Positions 7,331 through 15,816 of a DNA stretch of 39,112 nucleotides are shown in pieces. The DNA is from CAZAOA01 sp964486765 (GTDB taxonomy: Bacteria; Patescibacteriota; UBA1384; XYA2-FULL-43-10): contig CAZAOA010000010.1 of the NCBI GenBank assembly GCA_964486765.1, forward strand, positions 1-39,112. Reading direction: 5' to 3'. The notes below the pieces were generated by a model. The model made no database searches. It was not told where the DNA came from and was given only the letters and a program-made list of their open reading frames with translations. Every line of letters starts with the position of its first letter. Position 1 is the first letter of the stretch. A program made the translations under genes and the position numbers.

Positions 7331-7939
7331 TTACTCGAACTTCAAAGAGTCTAGCGCCATATCTAGCAACTCTTCATTTTTTTTCTCAGCTTGGATATAT
7401 ACTGTATATCCACTAGGTGCTTCGATCAAAACAGTTACAGTATCAACAAAATCCGATTTCTCAATTTCTGAATTGACTGATACTGCATCATTACCATTCT
7501 CATCAACCGTCTGTTCAGAAGATACATAAAGAGACGAAATCTCGGACAGTTTAATAGAACTTCCATCAAATCGAGCAATTCTATAGCCTTGCTTAGATTC
7601 TGTAATTAGGGTATCAATATCTTCACTTGTATAGATAAAGTTGGGCTCTGTCAGATCCAAATAGTTATAGGATTTTTCAGCCATAATATGACCCTCGAAA
7701 GCACTCTCGTACGCTGCAATGAATTTTTGTCCCATTCCTCTATTGCACATCACAAAAACAGCAAGGTCACTCTCAAGTGGGTCTATCTTTTCATCACCGT
7801 TTTTTGAGAATATAGACATGGTCGCTATGTCCTCTAAATCTACATTGCTAAATACTGCTACAGTTGAGTTCTTTGGTGGAGTAAATGAAAACTCGATCTC
7901 ATTTGTCGAGATTGTTTGATCAACAAGCTTGCACTCCAC
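7331..7939 (-). CDS. C-terminal, probably extracellular half of a split membrane protein
   Basis: These 202 residues have no family I recognise; they are a mostly beta, acidic sequence without cysteine pairs or a signal peptide. The first usable start is GTG at 7939, but the same frame stays open upstream to 8074 and reads as ordinary protein (LIVDRGATEESTDSNTYSS...). It contains no ATG, GTG or TTG. The gene just ahead (8065-8409) ends right after a transmembrane helix. A -1 shift around 8066-8076 would join the two into one single-pass protein of about 360 residues. I therefore read this as the exported half of one gene, broken by a frameshift that may be a sequencing error. Confidence 0.6.
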   Translation of the reverse strand: MECKLVDQTISTNEIEFSFTPPKNSTVAVFSNVDLEDIATMSIFSKNGDEKIDPLESDLAVFVMCNRGMGQKFIAAYESAFEGHIMAEKSYNYLDLTEPNFIYTSEDIDTLITESKQGYRIARFDGSSIKLSEISSLYVSSEQTVDENGNDAVSVNSEIEKSDFVDTVTVLIEAPSGYTVYIQAEKKNEELLDMALDSLKFE

Positions 7940-8064
7940 ACTTTTCTTAATCCTATAAGTATCGTCTCCAACAGCTATAGCTGTTTTTTTGATTGAAATG
8001 CTATTTACATCTGAGCTATATGTATTTGAGTCTGTGGATTCTTCAGTGGCACCTCTGTCAACTA

Positions 8065-8409
8065 TTAGACTGTTTCAAAATACGCATAAACCGCCGCTCC
8101 TAGCACTGCCAGTACCACCAAGACTATAAATATGATTAGAATATATCTAAATACTGTGCTTCTGGTCTCTTTTTTATTGTTTTTATCTAGTAACTTATTA
8201 GATTCCTGCTCTTCTTTGTCAACTGATCCCGCTTCTGGCTTCATGCCAGAATCTACTGCTGGTTGTTCGGGTGTTGTTGCTTTGTCTTCTTTTTCAAGTG
8301 AATCAAAACCATCTTTTTGCAAACTTTGCGAATCATCACTTCCTGGCTTAGGCCCATCAGTTAGGGGGTTATAGTCATCCCCATCAGCATTAGAGTCATT
8401 TGGTGTCAC
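8065..8409 (-). CDS. N-terminal half of split membrane protein (cytoplasmic tail + TM)
   Basis: This protein is 114 residues long. Residues 1-85 are hydrophilic, acidic and low in complexity. Residues 88-112 form a hydrophobic helix (YILIIFIVLVVLAVLGAAVYAYF), and the frame ends five residues later. The start is GTG at 8409 with AAGGAGGA six bases upstream. A membrane helix at the very end followed by an open, start-less frame (to 7331) implies the natural product continues outside the membrane. No known domain is visible. It sits 19 bases after argS and is probably cotranscribed with it. Confidence 0.65.
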   Translation of the reverse strand: MTPNDSNADGDDYNPLTDGPKPGSDDSQSLQKDGFDSLEKEDKATTPEQPAVDSGMKPEAGSVDKEEQESNKLLDKNNKKETRSTVFRYILIIFIVLVVLAVLGAAVYAYFETV

Positions 8410-8428
8410 GATTCCTCCTTATATATTA

Positions 8429-10075
8429 TTACATCTTCTCAGGTGCTGTTATATCACAAACATCTAAAACATTTTTTAAAACAATTTTACAAGAGGAGGC
8501 GAGTGCCGACCTTGCAACACTTAACTTCTTATCATCAGATAAAACTTGGCAATTGGCATAGAAATCATGAAAGAGAGAGGCGATTTTCATAGCGAAGTGG
8601 GGGAGTGCCTGAATTTGAAGAGACCCGTTGATTTCTTGCAGTAATTCGGGGAACTTAGTCAGCTCTCGCATCAGCGCCAACTCTTTAGGATCATTTAAAA
8701 GCGTCAAGTCGGCATCTTCGTCTCCTCTATCCTCCGATTTTTTTAGTATGCTACAAATCCTTGCATGAGCGTATTGAATATAAAAAACAGGATTTTCCTC
8801 TGAAGTATCTTTTGCAAGTTTAAAGTCAAAATCAATTGGAGTATTTGAATTTTGCGAGAGAATAAAGTATTTGAATGCATCTGCAGTAACCCCCGCTTTA
8901 ATTAGATCGCTAATATTTACAATATTGCCGGTTCGCTTGCCCATCTTTAAAACTTCATTACCATTTTTAAGTCTCACGAATTGGTACAAAACTACATCAA
9001 GTTTTTTTGAATCAAGACCCAAAGACTTCAAAGCAGCTTTCAATTTCGGCACATGTCCATGATGGTTTGACCCCCAGACATTTACCATTTTTTCATATCC
9101 TCGATCAAACTTGTCTTTATGATAGGCTATGTCGTCGGCAAAATAGGTCAATGTATCGTTCCCGTCGCTTTTTTGAAGCACTGACTCTGCATCATCTGAA
9201 TTTGGGTCATCTGGATTTACATACCAAAGCGCTCCCTCTTTATTGGTGGTCGCCCCTTTTTCTTTCAATGCATCAATCGCCTTATTAGAAAGACCGCCAT
9301 CTTCGTATTTGCTCTGAAATTCCCAAATTTTAAATTCAATACCCAGAAGCTCAAGATCAGACTTAATCCTATCTACAACAACCTTGACCCCCTCATGCTT
9401 AAACAAATCGACAATATCTTCTTTTTCCTTTATCTTAGAAAGCTCTGCTTTTTTATTTTGATAAATGTTCTCAAATACCTCTTTTATATACTCTCCAGGA
9501 TAGCCTTCTTCTGGAAATTCTGGATCCTCTCCTAAAGATTTTTCATACCAGTAATATATACTTTCACCCAGCCTATCGATCTGTCCGCCAATGTCATTGA
9601 TATAAAACTCTCTATCAACTTCATATCCCATCCACTCATACAAATTGGCGATTACTTCTCCGATAGGACCTCCCCTGGCATTTCCAATGTGCATCGGTCC
9701 TGTTGGATTGGCTGAAACGTATTCGACATTTATCTTTTTGCCATCTCCGATCGTTTGTTTTCCATAGTTCTCTTTTTGAGATAATATACTTTTTAACTCC
9801 TCAATGTAAAGTGAGTCGTCCAATTTTATATTTATAAATCCAGGACCGGCAATCTCTGCTTTTATATTATCAACATTATTTAGCTCATCAACAATTTTTT
9901 CTGCCAGCTCTTTTGGATTTTGCTTTTTTTCGTGGGATAAAACCATCGCAATATTTGTCGCAAAATCCCCCATATCTGATTTTGGTGGTGAATCAATTTC
10001 AAAATTAACCGGCACATCAAGTCCAAGTTTTTCTAGAGTTTTTACAATGCTATCTTTTACATATCCTTTAATCAT
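8429..10075 (-). CDS. argS: Arginyl-tRNA synthetase
   Basis: This 548-residue class I synthetase charges tRNA-Arg. It has the ArgRS-specific N-terminal domain (residues 1-100, SDMGDFATNIAMVLS), the HIGH-type motif HIGN (129-132, in SANPTGPMHIGNARGG), the KMSKS-equivalent KMGKR (377-381) and a DALR anticodon-binding domain at the C-terminus (HARICSILKK.. to the end). Its length is usual for the family. The ATG at 10075 begins MIKGYVKDSI. tyrS lies upstream on the same strand with 116 bases between, so they may share transcription. No T-box leader is visible. Confidence 0.97.
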   Translation of the reverse strand: MIKGYVKDSIVKTLEKLGLDVPVNFEIDSPPKSDMGDFATNIAMVLSHEKKQNPKELAEKIVDELNNVDNIKAEIAGPGFINIKLDDSLYIEELKSILSQKENYGKQTIGDGKKINVEYVSANPTGPMHIGNARGGPIGEVIANLYEWMGYEVDREFYINDIGGQIDRLGESIYYWYEKSLGEDPEFPEEGYPGEYIKEVFENIYQNKKAELSKIKEKEDIVDLFKHEGVKVVVDRIKSDLELLGIEFKIWEFQSKYEDGGLSNKAIDALKEKGATTNKEGALWYVNPDDPNSDDAESVLQKSDGNDTLTYFADDIAYHKDKFDRGYEKMVNVWGSNHHGHVPKLKAALKSLGLDSKKLDVVLYQFVRLKNGNEVLKMGKRTGNIVNISDLIKAGVTADAFKYFILSQNSNTPIDFDFKLAKDTSEENPVFYIQYAHARICSILKKSEDRGDEDADLTLLNDPKELALMRELTKFPELLQEINGSLQIQALPHFAMKIASLFHDFYANCQVLSDDKKLSVARSALASSCKIVLKNVLDVCDITAPEKM

Positions 10076-10191
10076 ATTTTAATAAAACCCTTCACGAATA
10101 TTCAAATCATACGAAAATACAAATCTTGACAGTATTTGAAATATTATCTGTGTAATTTCTGTGGAAAAAATCTGTGTGTGTTGTTTTCAAC

Positions 10192-11379
10192 TTATTTCAC
10201 TTTCCACCAATTCAGCTTTCCAACTTGTATCGTCATTCCAGATTTTGTTGTAACTTCAGCTTTTGGATCAGTCAATTTCGCGCCATCTATCTTTACAGCT
10301 CCCTGTTCGATCAACTTTCTGGCTTGGGTAATAGAAGGCGTCGCACCAATATTTACTAAAAGAAGAGGAAGAGCGAAAGATCCTGAAAGATCTATTTCTG
10401 CTATGTCGTTTGGAGTTTCTCCTTTACTGAATTGCTCCACAAATCCATCTTTGGCTTTTATGGCTTCGTCTTTGCTGTGGTACATAGTCACCAACTCAAC
10501 TGCTAATTTTTCTTTATAGTCTCTCGGATTTTTACCAGATTCCATCTCGCTTTTAAATTTGTCAATCTCTTCTTCTGAGACATCGGTACAAAGTAAAAAA
10601 TAATCCATAATCAATTCGTCTCTAATCGACATTATTTTTCCAAACATATCTTTTGGAGAATCGGTCACACCTATACCGTTTCCAAGACTTTTTGACATCT
10701 TCTCTTTTCCATCGGTTCCAACTAAGAGTTTTGCCATCAAAACCTCTTGAGAAGTTTGTCCCATCTTCTTTTGTAATGATCGTCCAGCTAGCATGTTAAA
10801 TGTTTGATCAGTCCCGCCAAATTCTACGTCAGCTTCAAGCATCACAGAGTCATATGCTTGCATCATCGGGTAGTAGAGCTCATGCATATAGATCTCTTTA
10901 TTATTATTCAACCGATTCTCAAAATCGTCTCTTTCTAATATCGATGCAACAGAAAATTTAGACCCGAGATCTATAAGCCCCTTGAGTCCCATTTCAGAAA
11001 ACCATTCGGAGTTTTTTCGTATCTCAGTTTTGTCCACATCTAATATCTTTCCAACTTGGTCAAGATAAGTTTTTGCATTTTTATCAACTTCTTCTGGAAT
11101 CAGAATTGGACGAGTTTTATTAGTTCCACTTGGGTCTCCAACTAAAGCAGTATAATCACCTATCAGAAAGATGACAGTATGACCCAAGTCTTGAAGTTTT
11201 TTTAAAATTCTTAAAACTACTGTATGACCCAAGTGTAAATCAGTACTCGAAGGATCAACACCAAGTTTAAGTCTCAATTTTTTTCCCGATTTTAGTTTTT
11301 CAAGTAATGACACTTTGGAAATAATCTTTTCGACTCCTCGCGTAAGTATCGCCTCTAGTTCTTCATTTTGATTATTCAT
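10192..11379 (-). CDS. tyrS: Tyrosyl-tRNA synthetase
   Basis: This is a class I synthetase for tyrosine. Counting from the upstream ATG at 11385, it has HLGH (residues 51-54), the tyrosine-pocket segment MQAYDSVMLEADVEFGGTDQTFN and KMSKS (229-233). A C-terminal S4 RNA-binding domain (ITQARKLIEQGAVKIDGAKL) follows. I choose the second ATG at 11379 because AAGGA lies five bases ahead of it, whereas the first ATG at 11385 abuts that sequence. The length of 395 residues is normal. No T-box or other leader structure is evident upstream. Confidence 0.97.
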   Translation of the reverse strand: MNNQNEELEAILTRGVEKIISKVSLLEKLKSGKKLRLKLGVDPSSTDLHLGHTVVLRILKKLQDLGHTVIFLIGDYTALVGDPSGTNKTRPILIPEEVDKNAKTYLDQVGKILDVDKTEIRKNSEWFSEMGLKGLIDLGSKFSVASILERDDFENRLNNNKEIYMHELYYPMMQAYDSVMLEADVEFGGTDQTFNMLAGRSLQKKMGQTSQEVLMAKLLVGTDGKEKMSKSLGNGIGVTDSPKDMFGKIMSIRDELIMDYFLLCTDVSEEEIDKFKSEMESGKNPRDYKEKLAVELVTMYHSKDEAIKAKDGFVEQFSKGETPNDIAEIDLSGSFALPLLLVNIGATPSITQARKLIEQGAVKIDGAKLTDPKAEVTTKSGMTIQVGKLNWWKVK

Positions 11380-11472
11380 AAACATCCTTGTTTCATTTAG
11401 TCTTGACTTAAATAAGACTTACGACTATAATGTTGCCGTTATTCACACTATTTGTAAATTTGGATATAATTC

Positions 11473-11536
11473 GCCCGCCTGATAAGGCGAGGTCCTCGCC
11501 TCGACGGCGAAGCCAGGCGGGTCGCCCAAAGGGCGG
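11473..11536. repeat. GC-rich palindromic element between tyrS and the PBP gene
   Basis: CCCGCCTG (11474-11481) pairs with CAGGCGGG (11514-11521). Inside it GGCGAGG-t-CCTCGCC (11486-11500) is a perfect hairpin, and CGCCCaaaGGGCG follows. It resembles the other CCTGC/GCAGG elements in plan and lies between divergently transcribed genes. Confidence 0.6.
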
Positions 11537-11560
11537 ATAGATTCGGATTATACTTTTGTA

Positions 11561-11589
11561 TTTACACAATACCAATCTAGGGCTATAAT
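11561..11589 (+). promoter_or_regulatory. Promoter of the class A PBP gene
   Basis: TTTACA (11561-11566), a 17-base spacer and a consensus TATAAT (11584-11589) form a good sigma-70-type promoter. The start site would be near 11596, leaving a leader of only about 15 bases that holds the ribosome binding site AGGAG. Confidence 0.85.
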
Positions 11590-11610
11590 GTAAAGTAGGA
11601 GTGAGTGTTT

Positions 11611-14457
11611 ATGAGATTTAACCCATTTGGGGGATTTAAAAGTCCCCTTTCGATAAAAAAGATTCTTTCTCCGATTAGGAAGGATAAAAAGATTACACTT
11701 AGAAAGATCGGCTGGATCGCACTTTACAGCTTGATAGTTTTTGTCTTTTTTGTCGCATTTTTATTCGCCTGGTATTCAAAGGATCTTCCTACTCCAGGGA
11801 ATATTGCCAAACGACGTCCTGCCCAATCAACCAAGATATTTGATAGAACTGGTGAAACTCTCCTTTATGAAACAGGCGAACAACGAAGAACAGTGGTTGA
11901 AAGTGAACAACTTCCTGACATTTTAAAACAAGCAACCGTCTCTGTGGAAGATAAAAGTTTTTACTCTCACCCAGGTTTCGATGTCTTTGGAGTGATGTCT
12001 GCTATATTTCAACGAATAACAAATCAAACAAGTCGTACACGTGGTGGCTCAACTATTACTCAACAATACGTTAAAAACGCTCTTTTACATTCTGAAAGAA
12101 CTTTGAGTAGAAAACTCAAAGAGCTGATTTTAGCAATTGAACTTGAAGTAATGTATGACAAAGACGAGATTTTGACCATGTATCTGAATGAGATCCCATA
12201 TGGTGGCAACACTGCAGGTGCTGAAGCTGCATCTCGAATGTTTTATGATAAAACTGCTGCAGATTTAACTCTAGCACAGGCTGCAACTTTAGCTGCCATC
12301 CCTCAAGCTCCTACATATTATTCACCCTATGGAACTCACACTGAAGATCTGATTTGGAGAAGAGATATGATCTTAGACATGATGGTTGATCAAAAATACA
12401 TCTCAGAAGAAGAAGCAGATGCAGCCAAATTAGAAGACACAACTACTACAGGTACGATTGTTAAAGACAAACGAGAAAATATGCTAGCTCCTCATTTTGC
12501 CATGTATGTAATTGAACAAGCCGTTGAAGAATTTGGCGAAGATAAAATTCAACAAGAGGGAATGACTATAATAACCACCTTAGACTATGACAAACAGAAA
12601 ATGGCTGAAGAAGCTGTAGAAGCTGGAATGGCAAAAGTAGAGAGATACGGTGGTTCAAATGCCTCAATAGTAGCCGTCGACCCAAAAACTGGTGAGATTT
12701 TAGCTATGGTCGGATCAAAAGATTATTTTGACACTGAGATAGATGGTAATGTAAATGTCGCAGACTCTCTACGCCAACCAGGATCATCTTTCAAGCCATA
12801 CGAATACGCAACACTATTTAAAAGTAACAAATACTCACCCTCGACCACACTTTTTGATCTGAAAACCGATTTTGGCGGAGGATACGCACCAAGCAACTAT
12901 GATGCAAGTTTTGAAGGACCAGTCAATATTCGTTACGCCCTCGGAAACTCACTAAACATTCCTGCTGTAAAAACTTTGTCTTTGGCAGGAATTGACGAAA
13001 CTATCAGAACTGCAGAAGACCTGGGAATTACATCGTTAACTGAAAGGGACAGGTATGGTCTTTCTTTGGCTCTTGGAGCAGGAGAAGTGTCCCCTATAGA
13101 GATGGCAGGAGCCTACAGCGTCTTTGCAAATGGTGGGGTCAGACATGATATTAAGACCATATTGAAAATAGATGACAACGACGGGAAAACAATATTCGAA
13201 TATAAACCCGATGAAGATCCCGGTAGAGAAGTTTTGAACCCTGAAATTGCATATCTAATTTCTCATATCCTCTCTGACAATCAGGCCAGATCTAACCATA
13301 TGGGATCAAACTCAGCACTTAGAATTTCAGGAAAAAATGTTGCAGCAAAAACAGGAACCACCTCTGACTACCGTGATGCTTGGACAATCGGATACACTCC
13401 GTCTTTAGCTGTTGCGGTCTGGACAGGCAATAATGATAACAGCGAGATGAAAAGAGGAGCTGCTGGACTTGTTGTCGCAGCGCCAATCTTTAAGAATTTC
13501 ATGACCAACGCACTTGGTGAAAAAGAGATATTTGACCGCCCATCTGGTATTCAAAAAGTTGAAGTTGACCGGTATTCAAATAAACTTCCAACCGAACACT
13601 CTCCTGAAAAAGTTACTGACATCTTTGCTTCATGGCAGGTTCCCACAGGACAAGATGACATTCACGTAAAAGTTAGAGTTTGCAAAGGTCAGGAATTGCT
13701 TGCTCCAGAAGGGATGCCAGAGAGTCTAACTGAGGAAAAAACTTATACAAATATTCACTCTCAGCGTCCAGATAATTCCAATTGGGAAGGTCCCGTTAGA
13801 GCTTGGGCGGAAGCAAATGGAATGGCAAATTCTGCACCAACAGATTTTTGTGAGATAGGAGATATCAATCCAAAAGTTTCCATTACATTGCCCGGCAACA
13901 ATGCCTCTGTCACAGGTCTTCAAACTGTTAAGGCTTCTGTCACATCGGGGTTCGCCATTAAAGTTGTCAATTTTTATATAGATGATATCTCTATTGCATC
14001 TGATACGACTGCACCTTATGAAACAAGTTACAACTTCTCTGGACTTTCCGTTGGAAGTCATAAAATAACCGCGATTGTTACAGATGAAAATAACTCTACA
14101 GGAAAAAATGAGATAAATGTTTCAGTGCCGAGCGATGTTTCTGTTCCAGTAATTTCTAACGTTCAAACTTCGCAGCTAACTTCAACCTCGATGCAAATTA
14201 CATGGGAGACCAACGAAGCTGCAACTTCCCAAGTTTTATATGGCACAGCTCAAGATCTAGTCGCACCTTATTCATACACTGACTCCTCAACACTTGATTC
14301 GACTTTGGTAACCTCTCACAACGTTACAATCACAGTATTTCCTGGTGTTACATACTACTTTAGAGCAAAGTCAAAAGACGGAGCTGGAAATGAGACTCAT
14401 TCTTCTGAAGGTACTTTTACAACCACTTTTTTAGCGCCTCCTCCATCAGAAGAATAA
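11611..14457 (+). CDS. Class A penicillin-binding protein (glycosyltransferase/transpeptidase)
   Basis: This bifunctional enzyme polymerises and cross-links peptidoglycan outside the membrane. In order (numbered from the GTG at 11605) it has a basic cytoplasmic tail, a TM helix at 36-57, a GT51 domain with EDKSFYSHPG (catalytic Glu 115) and RGGSTITQQ (147-154), and a transpeptidase with SSFK (Ser 394), SLN (449-451) and KTGTT (582-586). An Ig-like module (about 755-830, SITLPGNNASVTGLQTVKAS) and a fibronectin-III-like module (about 835-940) follow. These tail modules are additions to the usual PBP1A core and may bind the wall. I prefer the ATG at 11611 over the GTG at 11605, because AGGAG is well spaced only for the former. 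It is a single-gene unit with promoter and terminator. Confidence 0.95.
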   Translation: MRFNPFGGFKSPLSIKKILSPIRKDKKITLRKIGWIALYSLIVFVFFVAFLFAWYSKDLPTPGNIAKRRPAQSTKIFDRTGETLLYETGEQRRTVVESEQLPDILKQATVSVEDKSFYSHPGFDVFGVMSAIFQRITNQTSRTRGGSTITQQYVKNALLHSERTLSRKLKELILAIELEVMYDKDEILTMYLNEIPYGGNTAGAEAASRMFYDKTAADLTLAQAATLAAIPQAPTYYSPYGTHTEDLIWRRDMILDMMVDQKYISEEEADAAKLEDTTTTGTIVKDKRENMLAPHFAMYVIEQAVEEFGEDKIQQEGMTIITTLDYDKQKMAEEAVEAGMAKVERYGGSNASIVAVDPKTGEILAMVGSKDYFDTEIDGNVNVADSLRQPGSSFKPYEYATLFKSNKYSPSTTLFDLKTDFGGGYAPSNYDASFEGPVNIRYALGNSLNIPAVKTLSLAGIDETIRTAEDLGITSLTERDRYGLSLALGAGEVSPIEMAGAYSVFANGGVRHDIKTILKIDDNDGKTIFEYKPDEDPGREVLNPEIAYLISHILSDNQARSNHMGSNSALRISGKNVAAKTGTTSDYRDAWTIGYTPSLAVAVWTGNNDNSEMKRGAAGLVVAAPIFKNFMTNALGEKEIFDRPSGIQKVEVDRYSNKLPTEHSPEKVTDIFASWQVPTGQDDIHVKVRVCKGQELLAPEGMPESLTEEKTYTNIHSQRPDNSNWEGPVRAWAEANGMANSAPTDFCEIGDINPKVSITLPGNNASVTGLQTVKASVTSGFAIKVVNFYIDDISIASDTTAPYETSYNFSGLSVGSHKITAIVTDENNSTGKNEINVSVPSDVSVPVISNVQTSQLTSTSMQITWETNEAATSQVLYGTAQDLVAPYSYTDSSTLDSTLVTSHNVTITVFPGVTYYFRAKSKDGAGNETHSSEGTFTTTFLAPPPSEE

Positions 14458-14471
14458 AATAATATTTAGTT

Positions 14472-14503
14472 AAAAATGTCTCTAGTTATGTCGAGACATT
14501 TTT
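14472..14503. terminator. Bidirectional terminator between converging genes
   Basis: AAAAATGTCTC (14472-14482) pairs with GAGACATTTTT (14493-14503), an 11-bp stem with A and T ends. It serves the plus-strand PBP gene and the minus-strand radA transcript. Confidence 0.85.
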
Positions 14504-14519
14504 ATTTTCATTGTTGATA

Positions 14520-15815
14520 TCACAAAAAATATTTCTTTATCAATCCCGATATATCTTTTATATTTTCTACTGATTTGAAACCTAAATTCGAACACTCTTT
14601 TGCTCTATCTTTTTCTCTGGGGACTTTTCTCACTTCTCCTAAAAGTCCCACTTCGCCAAACAAACACATCTCTTTTGAAAGCGGTTTATTTTTTACGGAA
14701 GATATTATCGCAGCACAAACCGCCAAATCTACTGCCGGCTCTGAAAGAGTCATCCCACCAACTATGTTTAGGTAGATATCGGTATTGTTCAAATTTACAC
14801 CACCATGTTTTGTTATCACTGCCGCTAACAAATTCAATCTATTTAAATTGTAACCCGATGCAGTTCTCTTGGGATAACCAAAAGTTGTTGGAATTGTGAG
14901 CGCTTGAATCTCTACAAGTATCGGCCTTGTCCCCTCCATGGTTGCAGTTATACTGCTTCCAGGTTTTACTTCGTGTTTTGATAAAAATAATTCAGAAGGA
15001 TTTTTTATCTCTAAAAGTCCTTTTTCATCCATTGAAAAAAGCCCGACTTCGTTTGTTGCACCAAATCTGTTTTTAACTCCGCGCAAAATCCTTGCGTCGT
15101 GAAAACGCTCCCCTTCCAGATAAAGTACTACATCAACCAAATGTTCAAGAAGTCTAGGTCCGGCAATGTTCCCCTCTTTTGTAACATGCCCAACGATAAG
15201 TATCGGAACCCCAGTTTGTTTGGCCAATCTTTGTAAATAGATTCCGCATTCTCTTACTTGAACCAAGCTTCCAGGGGTTGATGCTTGCGAAGTTAGAAAT
15301 ACTGTTTGGATTGAATCAACGATGATCAGCTCTGGTTTATTTTTTGCAATTTCCGATGCTAAAACTTCAATTTCTCCAGTTGCAATCAATCTAGTATTAT
15401 CCGATTGTATACCCAATCTGTCTGCGCGGATTTTTATTTGGGACAATGATTCCTCTCCAGAAAGATAAACTAAATTTCTGATAGTTTTAGCAAGTTGTGT
15501 AGTTATGGTTGATTTTCCAATTCCGGGTTCTCCTCCGAGCAATATTACAGATCCGACCACGACGCCACCGCCCAAAACTCTATCAAATTCTCCAATTCCT
15601 GTAGTAACTCTTGATTTATTTGAAATCATTATGTCACTAAGTTTTGTAAAGTCACCTTTAACTTGTGACGAATAATTTGATGTTGGAGATGCTACAGCAA
15701 AACTAATTTCTTTTATTGTATTCCAATCGCCGCAACCCTCACATCTTCCCGACCAACTCGAAAATTCATTGCCACAATTCTCACACATATATATTTTTCT
15801 ATCTTTTTTCGCCAT
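14520..15815 (-). CDS. radA: DNA repair protein RadA (Sms)
   Basis: This 431-residue RecA-like ATPase promotes branch migration in recombination. It has an N-terminal four-cysteine zinc finger (C11, C14, C25, C28), Walker A GGEPGIGKST (94-103), a Walker B-like LIIVDSIQ and the RadA-specific KNRFG motif (248-252). A C-terminal Lon-protease-like domain (about 270-431, with TIPTTFGYPKRTASGYN and GEVGLLGEVRKV) completes the family architecture. It starts two bases after the recJ stop, so the two repair genes are coupled. Confidence 0.97.
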   Translation of the reverse strand: MAKKDRKIYMCENCGNEFSSWSGRCEGCGDWNTIKEISFAVASPTSNYSSQVKGDFTKLSDIMISNKSRVTTGIGEFDRVLGGGVVVGSVILLGGEPGIGKSTITTQLAKTIRNLVYLSGEESLSQIKIRADRLGIQSDNTRLIATGEIEVLASEIAKNKPELIIVDSIQTVFLTSQASTPGSLVQVRECGIYLQRLAKQTGVPILIVGHVTKEGNIAGPRLLEHLVDVVLYLEGERFHDARILRGVKNRFGATNEVGLFSMDEKGLLEIKNPSELFLSKHEVKPGSSITATMEGTRPILVEIQALTIPTTFGYPKRTASGYNLNRLNLLAAVITKHGGVNLNNTDIYLNIVGGMTLSEPAVDLAVCAAIISSVKNKPLSKEMCLFGEVGLLGEVRKVPREKDRAKECSNLGFKSVENIKDISGLIKKYFL

Positions 15816-15816
15816 A

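Noticed and set aside
11386..11604. T-box or other riboswitch in front of the synthetase genes
   Set aside because: No T-box core sequence or long leader is visible upstream of tyrS, argS or glyS; the hairpins in the gaps are dispersed palindromic repeats.
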